NCBI GenBank assembly: GCA_029931905.1
Contig: JAOZRH010000021.1
Span: 1 to 16,842 of the forward strand
DNA from: Fidelibacterota bacterium
Lineage (GTDB): Bacteria > Fidelibacterota > Fidelibacteria > Fidelibacterales > Fidelibacteraceae
Direction of reading: 5' to 3'
DNA length: 16,842 bases
The position numbers and the translations under genes were made by a program. Below the pieces are notes generated by a model. It was not told where the DNA came from and did no database searches. It saw only the letters and a program-made list of their open reading frames with translations. Shown here in pieces: positions 7,573 to 15,006 of this stretch (positions are counted from its first letter, which is position 1; each line of letters opens with the position of its first letter).

Positions 7573-8553
7573 TTAATTGTTATCATCATCTAAATATTCT
7601 GAAATATCCATACCAAATCGTAAATCTAACTCATCAAGTTTTGCATTCAATTCATTCAATGATTTGCGACCAAAATTTCTATATTTCAACATACTATCTT
7701 CATCTCTTTGAACCAAATCACCAATAGTATTAATATCAGCACCATGTAAGCAATGATATGATCTTACCGATAATTCTAATTCATCTACTTTCTTATCCAA
7801 TTTCTTTTTCATTTTCATTTTTTCTTCATCTACTTGAACTTCTGGTTCAATTATATCGGAAGTTTTTAAGTCAATTAATTTTTCAATATGACTTGTCAAT
7901 AACTTCGATGCATAAGATAAAGAATCTTCCGGTGAAATAGATCCATTCGTATTAACTTCTAATATTAATTTTTCTAATCCTTCTTTTATTCCAGACTGCA
8001 ATTTTTCAACTTTAAATGAAACTTTTGTTACTGGAGAAAAAATTGAATCTATCCAAATGGTATCAATTGGTGCTTCAATTGTTGTATTTTCTTTTGCAGG
8101 GGAATACCCACGACCACGACCCATCCAAATTGTCATTTTCACTGTTTTATCTTTAACTATCTCCATTACATGCATATCTGGATTTAATATTTCAACTTTC
8201 GAACTATCATCAATTAACATTCCAGCAGTTATTGTAACAGGTCCTTTAAAATTGAAATTAAGTTTGATAGGTTTTGAATCTGTTAAATTAATTTTTACCT
8301 TTTTTAGGTTTAATATTATTATGGATACATCTTCTACAACACCATCGATTGTATCAAATTCATGTAATACATCTTCAATTCTCATAGCAGTAATTGCTGC
8401 ACCCGGAATAGAAGAAATAAGAATTCGTCTCAATGCATTCCCAATTGTTGTTCCGAAACCACGCTCTAATGGTTCAATTGTAAATTCACCATATCTATCC
8501 GAATATGTTTCTTTATCAACATTTATTTTTTTTGGCATTTGAAAATTTGGCAT
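7573..8553 (-). CDS. rpoA: DNA-directed RNA polymerase subunit alpha
   Basis: 326 residues. The N-terminal dimerisation domain (about 15-235) contains LERGFGTTIGNALRRILISS and the PGAAITAMRI segment. A charged linker (DEEKMKMKKKLDKK) leads to the C-terminal domain at about 255-315 with LSVRSYHCL, INTIGDLV and RNFGRKSLNEL. Arg264 matches the E. coli Arg265 that contacts UP-element DNA and activators. Complete, so both polymerase assembly and activator contact should work. ATG with AAGGA 7 bases upstream. The sequence resembles alpha of the FCB group more than Proteobacteria. It lies between rpsD and rplQ, the standard alpha operon order. Confidence 0.98.
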   Translation of the reverse strand: MPNFQMPKKINVDKETYSDRYGEFTIEPLERGFGTTIGNALRRILISSIPGAAITAMRIEDVLHEFDTIDGVVEDVSIIILNLKKVKINLTDSKPIKLNFNFKGPVTITAGMLIDDSSKVEILNPDMHVMEIVKDKTVKMTIWMGRGRGYSPAKENTTIEAPIDTIWIDSIFSPVTKVSFKVEKLQSGIKEGLEKLILEVNTNGSISPEDSLSYASKLLTSHIEKLIDLKTSDIIEPEVQVDEEKMKMKKKLDKKVDELELSVRSYHCLHGADINTIGDLVQRDEDSMLKYRNFGRKSLNELNAKLDELDLRFGMDISEYLDDDNN

Positions 8554-8570
8554 TAATTATTCCTTAATTT

Positions 8571-9182
8571 TTATTTTGAATATAATTCAACTACTAATTG
8601 TTCATTTATTTCTATTGGTAGTTCTTCTCTTTCTGGAATATGTAAAATACTTCCTTCAAGTTTTGCCTTATCAAAAGTAATCCAAGATAAAGTATGATCA
8701 CTACGAACATTTTTAACAGAATCTAATATCAATTCCATTCTTTTACTCTTTTCTTTAACACTTATTACTTGTCCAGGTTTAACTTGAAATGATGGAATAT
8801 TCACAATTTTATTATCTACTAATATATGTCTGTGAGATACTAATTGACGAGCTGCTCTACGAGTAGGAGCAAATCCTAAACGATAAACAATATTATCTAA
8901 TCTTATCTCTAACATTTTTAATAAATTGTGTCCTGTTATACCTTCTTGTTTATCAGCTTTTTTATAATAATTTCTAAACTGTTTTTCAAGAACTCCATAT
9001 AAATATTTTAACCGTTGTTTTTCGCGAAGCTGAATACCGTAATCAGATAATCTTCTTCTACTTGTAGGTCCATGTTCACCTGGTGGATAACTATTTTTTA
9101 ATTTTGTAAATTTTGGTGATTCAAATGTTGGATAATCAAATCTCCTACAAATTTTGGCTCTAGGCCCTATATATCTTGCCAT
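8571..9182 (-). CDS. rpsD: 30S ribosomal protein S4
   Basis: 203 residues from ATG 9182 (MARYIGPRAKICRRF). The frame is open to 9230, but that would overlap rpsK and lacks family similarity, while AGGAG precedes the chosen start. S4 nucleates 16S rRNA assembly and can repress its own operon. The S4 RNA-binding domain is seen near LEIRLDNIVYRLGFAPTRRAARQLVSH and the GEHG motif is present. The N-terminus has a single Cys, so this is the zinc-free type. 13 bp after rpsK. Confidence 0.97.
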   Translation of the reverse strand: MARYIGPRAKICRRFDYPTFESPKFTKLKNSYPPGEHGPTSRRRLSDYGIQLREKQRLKYLYGVLEKQFRNYYKKADKQEGITGHNLLKMLEIRLDNIVYRLGFAPTRRAARQLVSHRHILVDNKIVNIPSFQVKPGQVISVKEKSKRMELILDSVKNVRSDHTLSWITFDKAKLEGSILHIPEREELPIEINEQLVVELYSK

Positions 9183-9195
9183 AAAATCATTTCTC

Positions 9196-9594
9196 CTAAA
9201 CTCTTCTGCGTTTTGGTGGACGACAACCATTATGAGGTATTGGTGTTACATCCTTAATTGTTTTTACTTTCAAACCAGCGATTGCTAATGATCTTATTGC
9301 CATTTCTCTTCCAGAACCTGGTCCCTTTACTTTTACATCAACTCTTACCATCCCTCTGCTTACAGCTTCTTTTGCTGCATCTTCTGCCGCTTGTCCAGCC
9401 GCAAATGCAGTATTTTTTCTAGAACCTTTAAATCCTACCTTACCAGCAGCAGCCCATGAAATGGTATTTCCATAATGATCGGTCACATTAACAATAGTAT
9501 TATTATGAGTAGCTTTTATAAAAACTATCCCATCAGGACTTACTTTTCCTTTTTTCTTCTTTCTTCTCTTTATTTGTGCTTTTTTAATTGCCAA
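9196..9594 (-). CDS. rpsK: 30S ribosomal protein S11 (TTG start)
   Basis: 132 residues; platform protein of the small subunit next to the 3' end of 16S rRNA. Signatures: HNNTIVNVTD, GFKGSRKNT, VKGPGSGRE and the C-terminal PIPHNGCRPPKRRRV, whose Asn-Gly is the isoaspartate-prone site known in E. coli S11. The start codon is TTG with AGGAGG 7 bases upstream. The next in-frame Met is near residue 82, so TTG must be used. Some usually conserved residues differ: WAAAG for W-S-S/A-A-G, Ala63 where Pro is usual, and Met98 in GREMAIR where Ser is usual. 23 bp after rpsM. Confidence 0.97.
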   Translation of the reverse strand: MAIKKAQIKRRKKKKGKVSPDGIVFIKATHNNTIVNVTDHYGNTISWAAAGKVGFKGSRKNTAFAAGQAAEDAAKEAVSRGMVRVDVKVKGPGSGREMAIRSLAIAGLKVKTIKDVTPIPHNGCRPPKRRRV

Positions 9595-9617
9595 CTATCT
9601 TCCTCCTAATAACCTAA

Positions 9618-9992
9618 TCAAACCTTGCGTTTTTTCTTGATTGCTAATTTTTTCTTACCCTTTCTTGTTCTTGAGTTGTTTTTTGTATTTTGTCCCCTTA
9701 CAGGTAAGCCGCGTCTATGTCTAATACCTCTATAACAACCAATGTCCATTAATCTTTTAATATCCATAACATTACTAGTCCTTGCAGAACCTTCAATAGT
9801 GTAATTTTCAGATATTACTGTTCTTATTGATGATATTTGATCATCATCTAAATTTTTCGTTCTTAATTCTGGGTCAATCTTTGCTGTTTCCAATATTTTC
9901 AATGCAGATGTTCTGCCTATCCCAAAAATATAAGTTAATGAAATTTTTATCTTTTTCTCATTTGGTATATCTACTCCGGAAATTCGTGCCAA
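9618..9992 (-). CDS. rpsM: 30S ribosomal protein S13 (TTG start)
   Basis: 124 residues; head protein that bridges to the large subunit and contacts P-site tRNA through its basic tail. Signatures: MARISGVDIPNEK, YIFGIGRT, IKRLMDIGCYRGIRHRRGLPVRGQ and the NNSRTRKGKKK tail, a wording common in the Bacteroidota group. The start is TTG with AGGAG 6 bases upstream; no ATG or GTG is available nearby and the N-terminus aligns fully, so TTG is required. Position 102 in GQNTK is Asn where Arg or Lys is normal. Follows rpmJ by 13 bp. Confidence 0.97.
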   Translation of the reverse strand: MARISGVDIPNEKKIKISLTYIFGIGRTSALKILETAKIDPELRTKNLDDDQISSIRTVISENYTIEGSARTSNVMDIKRLMDIGCYRGIRHRRGLPVRGQNTKNNSRTRKGKKKLAIKKKRKV

Positions 9993-10005
9993 TTTATTCT
10001 CCTAT

Positions 10006-10119
10006 TTAACCTTGTCTTTGTTTATGTTTTTTATTTTCACAAATAACTCTAACTACACCTTTACGGCGTACAATTTTGCACTTATCACATATTTTCTTTA
10101 CTGATGTTCTTACTTTCAT
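10006..10119 (-). CDS. rpmJ: 50S ribosomal protein L36
   Basis: Found by direct translation; 37 residues, the usual length. It reads MKVRTSVKKICDKCKIVRRKG at the start. The zinc ligands are Cys11, Cys14, Cys27 and His32, so this is the zinc-binding form. L36 packs into 23S rRNA late in assembly. It lies exactly in its normal place between infA (14 bp gap) and rpsM (13 bp gap). No disruption seen. Confidence 0.95.
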   Translation of the reverse strand: MKVRTSVKKICDKCKIVRRKGVVRVICENKKHKQRQG

Positions 10120-10133
10120 ATCAATTTTACCTT

Positions 10134-10352
10134 CTATTTATATCTATAAACTATTCTGCCTTTACTAAGATCATAAGGTGATAATTCTAAAGAAACCTTA
10201 TCGTATGGCAATATTTTAATATAATGCATTCTCATTTTACCAGACACATGTGCCAAAACTTCGTGGCCATTTTCCAACTCGACTTTAAAGTATGCACTTG
10301 GTAATGCTTCTTTAATAATTCCATCCACTTTTATTGCTTTTTGTTTTGACAT
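10134..10352 (-). CDS. infA: Translation initiation factor IF-1
   Basis: 72 residues, a single OB-fold (S1-like) domain that binds the 30S A site with IF2 and IF3. Signatures: VDGIIKEALPSAYFKVELENGH, HVSGKMRMHYIK and SPYDLSKGRIVYR; the GKMRMHYIK wording is typical of Bacteroidota/Chlorobi. In the GDKV turn the Gly is replaced by Tyr50 (LPYDKV). ATG start with an AGGTGA-like site close upstream. It directly follows secY with a 35 bp gap, the largest in the whole cluster; map and adk, often found here, are absent. Confidence 0.97.
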   Translation of the reverse strand: MSKQKAIKVDGIIKEALPSAYFKVELENGHEVLAHVSGKMRMHYIKILPYDKVSLELSPYDLSKGRIVYRYK

Positions 10353-10387
10353 ATCTCACCTATTTATCTTTATTAATGAAACATACA

Positions 10388-11716
10388 TTAATATTTTCTT
10401 CTTCCTTTTATTTTTCCCGACTTCATAAATCCATCATAATGACGAGTTAACATATGTGATTCAACTTGTTGCAATGTATCTAATGCCACACCAACCATAA
10501 TCAACAATGATGTTCCGCCAAAAAAACTTGCTAAGCTATATCCGACATCTGTAACTTTCATTAAAATATATGGAAATACGGCAACCATTGCTAATGCAAT
10601 AGAACCGGGTAAAGTAACCCTTGTTAATATATTATCAATATATTCTGCTGTTTTCTTACCAGGTCTAATTCCAGGTATAAATCCACCATGTTTTTTCATG
10701 TTATCAGCAACTTCTGTAGGATTAAAAGCTATTGCAGTATAAAAATATGTAAAGAATACAATTAACAATCCAAAAATTATCCAATAAACAGGATGATTCA
10801 CATTAAAAAATCTCATTCCACTTTGCAACCATTCCACATCCTCAAACCACATACCAATTGAATTTGGAATAAAAACCAAAGCCTGTGCAAAAATAATTGG
10901 CATAACTCCAGCTGTATTTACTCTTAATGGGATATTAGTTGATTGACCACCATATATTTTTCTTCCAACAACTCTTTTTGCATACTGTACAGGAATTTTT
11001 CTTTTTCCTTGTGTTAAATATATAACGAATGCAATAATAACAACCATAACACCCAACAAAATCACATCTCCAAACAATGATCTAACACCTTCATTAATTA
11101 ATGTTATCTCTTGAAGAATAACTTGAGGAAATCTTGACATAATATTTACCATAATAATCAACGAAATACCATTTCCGATTCCTCTTTCTGTAATTTGTTC
11201 ACCTAACCACATTAAGAATATTGTTCCTGCAGTTAATGTCAACATAGTCATCAAAGTAAAACCTAAACCAGGAAAAGGAACTACTGGCATTCCAGATCCA
11301 GCCTTTAAATTTACCAACATTCTTGATACACCAAAAGCCTGTAATGAAGCTAACAATACAGTTGCATATCTCGTTATTTGAGTTATTTTCTTTCTTCCAG
11401 CTTCGCCTTCTTTTTGTAATCTTTGAAAGTATGGAAATACTGAACCTAGTAATTGAATAATAATACTAGCACTAATATATGGCATAATCCCTAAAGCAAA
11501 AATAGTTGCTTTTTTGAATGCACCACCTGCAAACATATCATACAAACCTAATAATGTATTTTGCATACTTCTTGCAGCAATAGCCAAAGCACCACTATCA
11601 ATTCCAGGAATAGGAATATGAGTTCCAACACGAGAAATAAACAAAATAAACAAAGTAAATAATATTTTTTGTCTCAACTCATGTATCTTGAAAATAGATT
11701 TAAAACTTTGCATCAT
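10388..11716 (-). CDS. secY: Protein translocase channel subunit SecY
   Basis: 442 residues, with the ten-helix SecY layout. The channel of the SecYEG translocon, it passes unfolded proteins across or into the inner membrane. Visible signatures: HIPIPGID after helix 1 (plug region), GIMPYISASIIIQLLG in helix 2, the GNGISLII segment, cytosolic loop GKRKIPVQYAKR, FNPTEVADNMKKHGGFIPGIRPGKKTAEYI, and the C-terminal SHMLTRHYDGF tail. The start is ATGATG overlapping the rplO stop (4 bases shared), so translation is coupled to L15 synthesis. Either ATG could be used. Confidence 0.97.
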   Translation of the reverse strand: MMQSFKSIFKIHELRQKILFTLFILFISRVGTHIPIPGIDSGALAIAARSMQNTLLGLYDMFAGGAFKKATIFALGIMPYISASIIIQLLGSVFPYFQRLQKEGEAGRKKITQITRYATVLLASLQAFGVSRMLVNLKAGSGMPVVPFPGLGFTLMTMLTLTAGTIFLMWLGEQITERGIGNGISLIIMVNIMSRFPQVILQEITLINEGVRSLFGDVILLGVMVVIIAFVIYLTQGKRKIPVQYAKRVVGRKIYGGQSTNIPLRVNTAGVMPIIFAQALVFIPNSIGMWFEDVEWLQSGMRFFNVNHPVYWIIFGLLIVFFTYFYTAIAFNPTEVADNMKKHGGFIPGIRPGKKTAEYIDNILTRVTLPGSIALAMVAVFPYILMKVTDVGYSLASFFGGTSLLIMVGVALDTLQQVESHMLTRHYDGFMKSGKIKGRRKY

Positions 11717-12153
11717 AATAGAATTACCTTTCCATTAGCTTTTTCAATTTTTTCTTTTGCAGTTTTACTAAAAGCATCTGCTTCTATTTCATATGCTTTA
11801 TTAATGTCACCATTTCCTAATATTTTCAATAGTTTATTTGTTTTTTTAATTAATCCGTATTTTTGTAATAATTCTTTAGTAATTTTTTCTTCACTAATAA
11901 TATTAATATCTTTAACATTAACTATTTCAAATACTTTTTTAAATCTTTTATTTGAAAAACCAAATTTTGGAATTCTTCTTTGCAAAGGCATTTGTCCACC
12001 TTCAAACCAACTATAATGTTTTGATCCACTTCTTGACAAAGCACCTTTCTCACCTCTACCGGCAGTACAACCATATCCAGAGCCTTCTCCGCGTCCAATT
12101 CTTTTCGTATTACTTTTATATCCCTTAGCAGGGGTTAATTTCGATAAATCCAT
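11713..12153 (-). CDS. rplO: 50S ribosomal protein L15
   Basis: 146 residues. The N-terminal half is the glycine-rich extension that winds into 23S rRNA: RIGRGEGSGYGCTAGRGEKG, SRSGSK, FEGGQMPLQRRIPKFGF. The C-terminal globular part is more diverged but ends in the usual KANGKVILL-type strand. ATG start, with GAGGAGG in the last codons of rpmD about 10 bases upstream. 5 bp after rpmD; its stop overlaps the secY start. Confidence 0.96.
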   Translation of the reverse strand: MDLSKLTPAKGYKSNTKRIGRGEGSGYGCTAGRGEKGALSRSGSKHYSWFEGGQMPLQRRIPKFGFSNKRFKKVFEIVNVKDINIISEEKITKELLQKYGLIKKTNKLLKILGNGDINKAYEIEADAFSKTAKEKIEKANGKVILL

Positions 12154-12158
12154 TACAA

Positions 12159-12353
12159 TTATGCCTCCTCAACAGTTATCATATGAGAAACTTTGTTGAC
12201 CATACCACGAATCGCATTATTATCAGTATGTTCTACAGTTTTTCTAATTTTACCTAATCCTAATGCTATCATTGTAGCATAAATTTTAGGCTTTTGACCA
12301 ATCATACTTTTCGTTTGAGTAATCTTTAGTTTTTTTATTTTTTTATTAGCCAT
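12159..12353 (-). CDS. rpmD: 50S ribosomal protein L30
   Basis: 64 residues from ATG 12353 (MANKKIKKLKITQTKS). The frame is open upstream to 12404 but that part lies in rpsE and has no L30 similarity. AGGAGG, 6 bases before the ATG, lies within the end of rpsE. The L30 fold is recognised from KSMIGQKPK, ALGLGKIRKTVEHTDN and the NAIRGMVNKVSHMI helix. The start overlaps the rpsE stop by 8 bases, so the two are translationally coupled. Confidence 0.94.
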   Translation of the reverse strand: MANKKIKKLKITQTKSMIGQKPKIYATMIALGLGKIRKTVEHTDNNAIRGMVNKVSHMITVEEA

Positions 12354-12852
12354 TAAAAACCTCCTGCAATGTAATATCGCGTCTTTTTGCAACAGTAATA
12401 GCATCTTCTAATTCTTGTAAACCTCTTAGTGTGGCCTTTACTAAATTAAAAGGATTAGGACTACCCATTGATTTTGCTAAAATATCGCTTATTCCAACTT
12501 GTTCCATGACAGCTCTTACCGGACCACCAGCAATTATTCCAGTTCCTTTAGATGCAGGTTTCAATTGAACAACAGCAGCACCGTATTTTGCTTTCACAGA
12601 AAATGGAATAGTACCATTGATAATTTTAATTTTTACAATATTCTTCTTTGCGTCGTCTCTACCTTTATTAATAGCATCAATTACTTGATTTGCTTTACCA
12701 AAGCCAACACCAACATGTCCTTTACCGTCTCCAACTACTACTACGGAATTAAAACTAAATCTTCTTCCTCCCGTTACAACATTGGCAACACGCCTGATTT
12801 TTACAACTTTTTCGTCTTTTAATTCTAATTCTGAAGGATTAATAGATCTCAA
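12346..12852 (-). CDS. rpsE: 30S ribosomal protein S5 (TTG start)
   Basis: 168 residues; S5 shapes the mRNA entry channel and decoding accuracy. The N-terminal double-stranded RNA-binding domain runs from LKDEKVVKI through GGRRFSFNSVVVVGDGKGHVGVGFGKA; the C-terminal domain contains LKPASKGTGIIAGGPVRAV and GSPNPFNLVKAT. The start is TTG with AGGAG 9 bases upstream; the first Met lies near residue 100, so TTG is needed. In the loop before GGRR the usual Lys is Thr27, and TIPH is TIPF. The stop overlaps rpmD. Confidence 0.97.
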   Translation of the reverse strand: MRSINPSELELKDEKVVKIRRVANVVTGGRRFSFNSVVVVGDGKGHVGVGFGKANQVIDAINKGRDDAKKNIVKIKIINGTIPFSVKAKYGAAVVQLKPASKGTGIIAGGPVRAVMEQVGISDILAKSMGSPNPFNLVKATLRGLQELEDAITVAKRRDITLQEVFNG

Positions 12853-12869
12853 AATATCTCTCTCCTATA

Positions 12870-13241
12870 CTATAATTTTAATCCGATTTCTCTACTTGCA
12901 TCTGCAAGAGCCTTTACTCTACCATGGTATATATAACCATTTCTATCAAAAACTACTTTCTTGATATTTTTCTCTAGTGCTTTCTTACCAATTGCTTTAC
13001 CAACACCAACACTCATTTCACTCTTAGTTTTTCCCTCTAAGGATTCTCTCAACTCTTTAGAAAATGATGAAGCAGAAGCTAAAACAATATTATCAGAATC
13101 ATTAATTATTTGTGCACTAATATGTTGATTACTTCTATAAACAACTAATCTTGGTCTTTCAACAGTACCAAAAATCTTCTTTCTGATTCTAATCTTCTTT
13201 TTTAATCTTATTTTATTCTTTTTCTTATTCTTGTCTCTCAT
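12870..13241 (-). CDS. rplR: 50S ribosomal protein L18
   Basis: 123 residues. L18 binds 5S rRNA together with L5. A strongly basic N-terminus (MRDKNKKKNKIRLKKKIRIRKK) precedes the core: RPRLVVYRSNQHISAQIIND, the GVGKAIGKKALEK helix and the conserved C-terminus VVFDRNGYIYHGRVKALADASREIGL. ATG start with AAAGGT 7 bases upstream. Gap of 24 bp from rplF and 17 bp to rpsE. Confidence 0.96.
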   Translation of the reverse strand: MRDKNKKKNKIRLKKKIRIRKKIFGTVERPRLVVYRSNQHISAQIINDSDNIVLASASSFSKELRESLEGKTKSEMSVGVGKAIGKKALEKNIKKVVFDRNGYIYHGRVKALADASREIGLKL

Positions 13242-13265
13242 AAGTTATACCTTTATTATTTATCT

Positions 13266-13823
13266 TTAACCTACACCAGTTGTTTTAGCCATTTTCCCAG
13301 CTTTTTTATGAATTATTTCATCTTTATATTTTATACCTTTACCTTTATATGGTTCAGGTGGTCTCAAAGATCTAACCTTAGCAGCTACTTCACCAACTTT
13401 TTGTTTATTGGTTCCAGATATTGTAATTACATTACCTTTGCCTACTTTAAAATCAACTCCCAAAGGAGAATCAATCAGTATCTGATGAGAATATCCAATA
13501 GTAAAAAGAAGATGAGTTCCATTCCCTTTTAATTCAACTGAATATCCAACACCAACCAATAACAATACTTTTTGATAGCCATCCACTACACCAATAATCA
13601 TATTATTAATAATAGATCTTGTTAGCCCATGCAATGACTTATGTTTTTTTGAGTCAGATGGCCTTTGAACCTCAATTATATTGTTATCAATTTTAATTTT
13701 CATTTCATTATGAAATGAAAATGTTTCCTCACCAAGAGGTCCTTTTACTATAATAACATTCTTTTTAACCTCAACCTTCACTTTTTCTGGTATTGGTATT
13801 ATTTGCTTTCCAATTCTTGACAT
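13266..13823 (-). CDS. rplF: 50S ribosomal protein L6
   Basis: 185 residues from ATG 13823 (MSRIGKQIIPIPEKVKV). The open frame extends to 13865 into rpsH, but the Shine-Dalgarno AGAGG lies 7 bases before this ATG and the family begins here. L6 has two repeated domains at the base of the factor-binding stalk; the C-terminal signature KVRSLRPPEPYKGKGIKY is present. The final residues read HKKAGKMAKTTGVG, a slightly changed form of the usual R-K-A-G-K tail. Confidence 0.96.
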   Translation of the reverse strand: MSRIGKQIIPIPEKVKVEVKKNVIIVKGPLGEETFSFHNEMKIKIDNNIIEVQRPSDSKKHKSLHGLTRSIINNMIIGVVDGYQKVLLLVGVGYSVELKGNGTHLLFTIGYSHQILIDSPLGVDFKVGKGNVITISGTNKQKVGEVAAKVRSLRPPEPYKGKGIKYKDEIIHKKAGKMAKTTGVG

Positions 13824-13836
13824 AATTATTCCTCTA

Positions 13837-14229
13837 TTACCATATTTTACAAATATATTCACCACCGATATTCTTTTTCCGAGCCTCTTTGTCGGTCATA
13901 ATACCAGATGAAGTTGATAAAATAGCAATTCCTAATCCATTTTTTACTCTTGGAATATTTTTACTACTAACATATATTCTCAAACTTTCTTTACTAACTC
14001 TTTCTAATTCATAAATAACAGGTCTTCCATCACTTTGATATTTCAAAAATAATCTCAATATTCCCTGTTTATTGTCCTTGATTAAAATCACATCTTTAAT
14101 GTAACCTTTATCTTTTAAAACCAAAGATATCTTTGCTTTCAATTTACTTGCTGGTATCTCTACCCAGTTCTTACGAACCATACAAGCATTTCTAATTCTC
14201 GTTAAATAATCTGCTATCGGATCTATCAT
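13837..14229 (-). CDS. rpsH: 30S ribosomal protein S8
   Basis: 130 residues. S8 binds helix 21 of 16S rRNA and, in E. coli, represses the spc operon by binding its mRNA near rplE. Signatures: MIDPIADYLTRIRNAC, IPASKLKAKI, and the C-terminal PRVKNGLGIAILSTSSGIMTDKEARKKNIGGEYICKIW. I see no obvious S8-target mimic between rplX and rplE, where the gap is only 3 bp. 16 bp after rpsN, 13 bp before rplF. Confidence 0.97.
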   Translation of the reverse strand: MIDPIADYLTRIRNACMVRKNWVEIPASKLKAKISLVLKDKGYIKDVILIKDNKQGILRLFLKYQSDGRPVIYELERVSKESLRIYVSSKNIPRVKNGLGIAILSTSSGIMTDKEARKKNIGGEYICKIW

Positions 14230-14245
14230 AATTTCTTTTCCTCTT

Positions 14246-14431
14246 TTACCAGCTTGCTTTTGTTATTCCAGGAATTTCACCCTTTAATGCCATTTCTCTA
14301 AAACACATTCTACAAAGACCAAATTTTCTATATACAGCCTTTGGACGTCCACAATTAGAACATCTAGTATATTTTCTTGTTGAAAACTTTGGTTCTTTTT
14401 TTGATTTTTCTATTAATGATTTTTTTGCCAT
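14246..14431 (-). CDS. rpsN: 30S ribosomal protein S14, short zinc-binding type
   Basis: 61 residues, the compact form of S14. The zinc ribbon is intact: Cys24, Cys27, Cys40 and Cys43 (CSNC, CRMC). The family ends GEIPGITKASW, as expected. Cultured Bacteroidota usually carry the roughly 89-residue zinc-free S14, so this form is a useful lineage marker. It lies in the standard place between rplE (8 bp gap) and rpsH; ATG start. The zinc-dependent S14 is often backed up by a zinc-free copy under zinc limitation in other bacteria, but no such copy is in this window. Confidence 0.97.
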   Translation of the reverse strand: MAKKSLIEKSKKEPKFSTRKYTRCSNCGRPKAVYRKFGLCRMCFREMALKGEIPGITKASW

Positions 14432-14439
14432 AACAGAGT

Positions 14440-15006
14440 TTAACCTTTATTTTTTTTTTGTATTATCGGAAACCCAAATGCCAATAATAGTTTGTATGCT
14501 TCTTCATCACTATCTGCATTTGTAGTTATTGTTATATTCATTCCTCTTACTTCATCAATTTTATCATAATCAATCTCAGGAAATATTATTTGTTCAGACA
14601 AACCAAACGAATAATTTCCGTTACCATCAAATGATTTATTTGACAAACCATTAAAATCTTTAATTCTTGGTATAGCCACACTAATTAATCTATCAAAAAA
14701 TTCATACATTTTATGACTTCTTAATGTTACCATTAAACCAACAACATCACCTTGTCTAATTTTAAAATTACTAATTGCCTTTTTTGATTTTGTCAACACA
14801 GGTTTTTGACCTGTAATCTTCATAACATCATTAACAATACTTTCAATCTTTTTTGGATCATCTTTTGCATCGTTAAATCCGGCACTTACAGTAATAGCTA
14901 AAATTTTAGGTATTTCCATCCGATTTTTATACCCAAATTCTTTCATCATATACGGAATAATTTCTGTTTTATATTTTTCAATAAATCTTGGAACTACTTT
15001 ACTCAT
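14440..15006 (-). CDS. rplE: 50S ribosomal protein L5
   Basis: 188 residues; binds 5S rRNA and contacts P-site tRNA in the central protuberance. Signatures: ITGQKPVLTKSKKAISNFKIRQG, VTLRSHKMYEFFDRLI, RIKDFNGLSNKSFDGNGNYSFG, EQIIFPEIDYDKI. The N-terminal strand, usually K-I-V-V-N-x-G-x-G, reads ILAITVSAGFND here, and the final P-F is PI. These are modest divergences; the protein is full length. ATG start, 3 bp after rplX. Confidence 0.97.
   Translation of the reverse strand: MSKVVPRFIEKYKTEIIPYMMKEFGYKNRMEIPKILAITVSAGFNDAKDDPKKIESIVNDVMKITGQKPVLTKSKKAISNFKIRQGDVVGLMVTLRSHKMYEFFDRLISVAIPRIKDFNGLSNKSFDGNGNYSFGLSEQIIFPEIDYDKIDEVRGMNITITTNADSDEEAYKLLLAFGFPIIQKKNKG

Noticed and set aside
8057..8542. 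161-codon open frame on the plus strand opposite rpoA
   Set aside because: It is fully antisense to the conserved rpoA N-terminal domain, has no ribosome site or recognisable domain, and its composition follows from the rpoA codons.
12499..12822. Plus-strand open frame opposite rpsE
   Set aside because: Ser/Tyr/Asn/Phe-rich translation typical of an antisense shadow of a conserved ribosomal gene.
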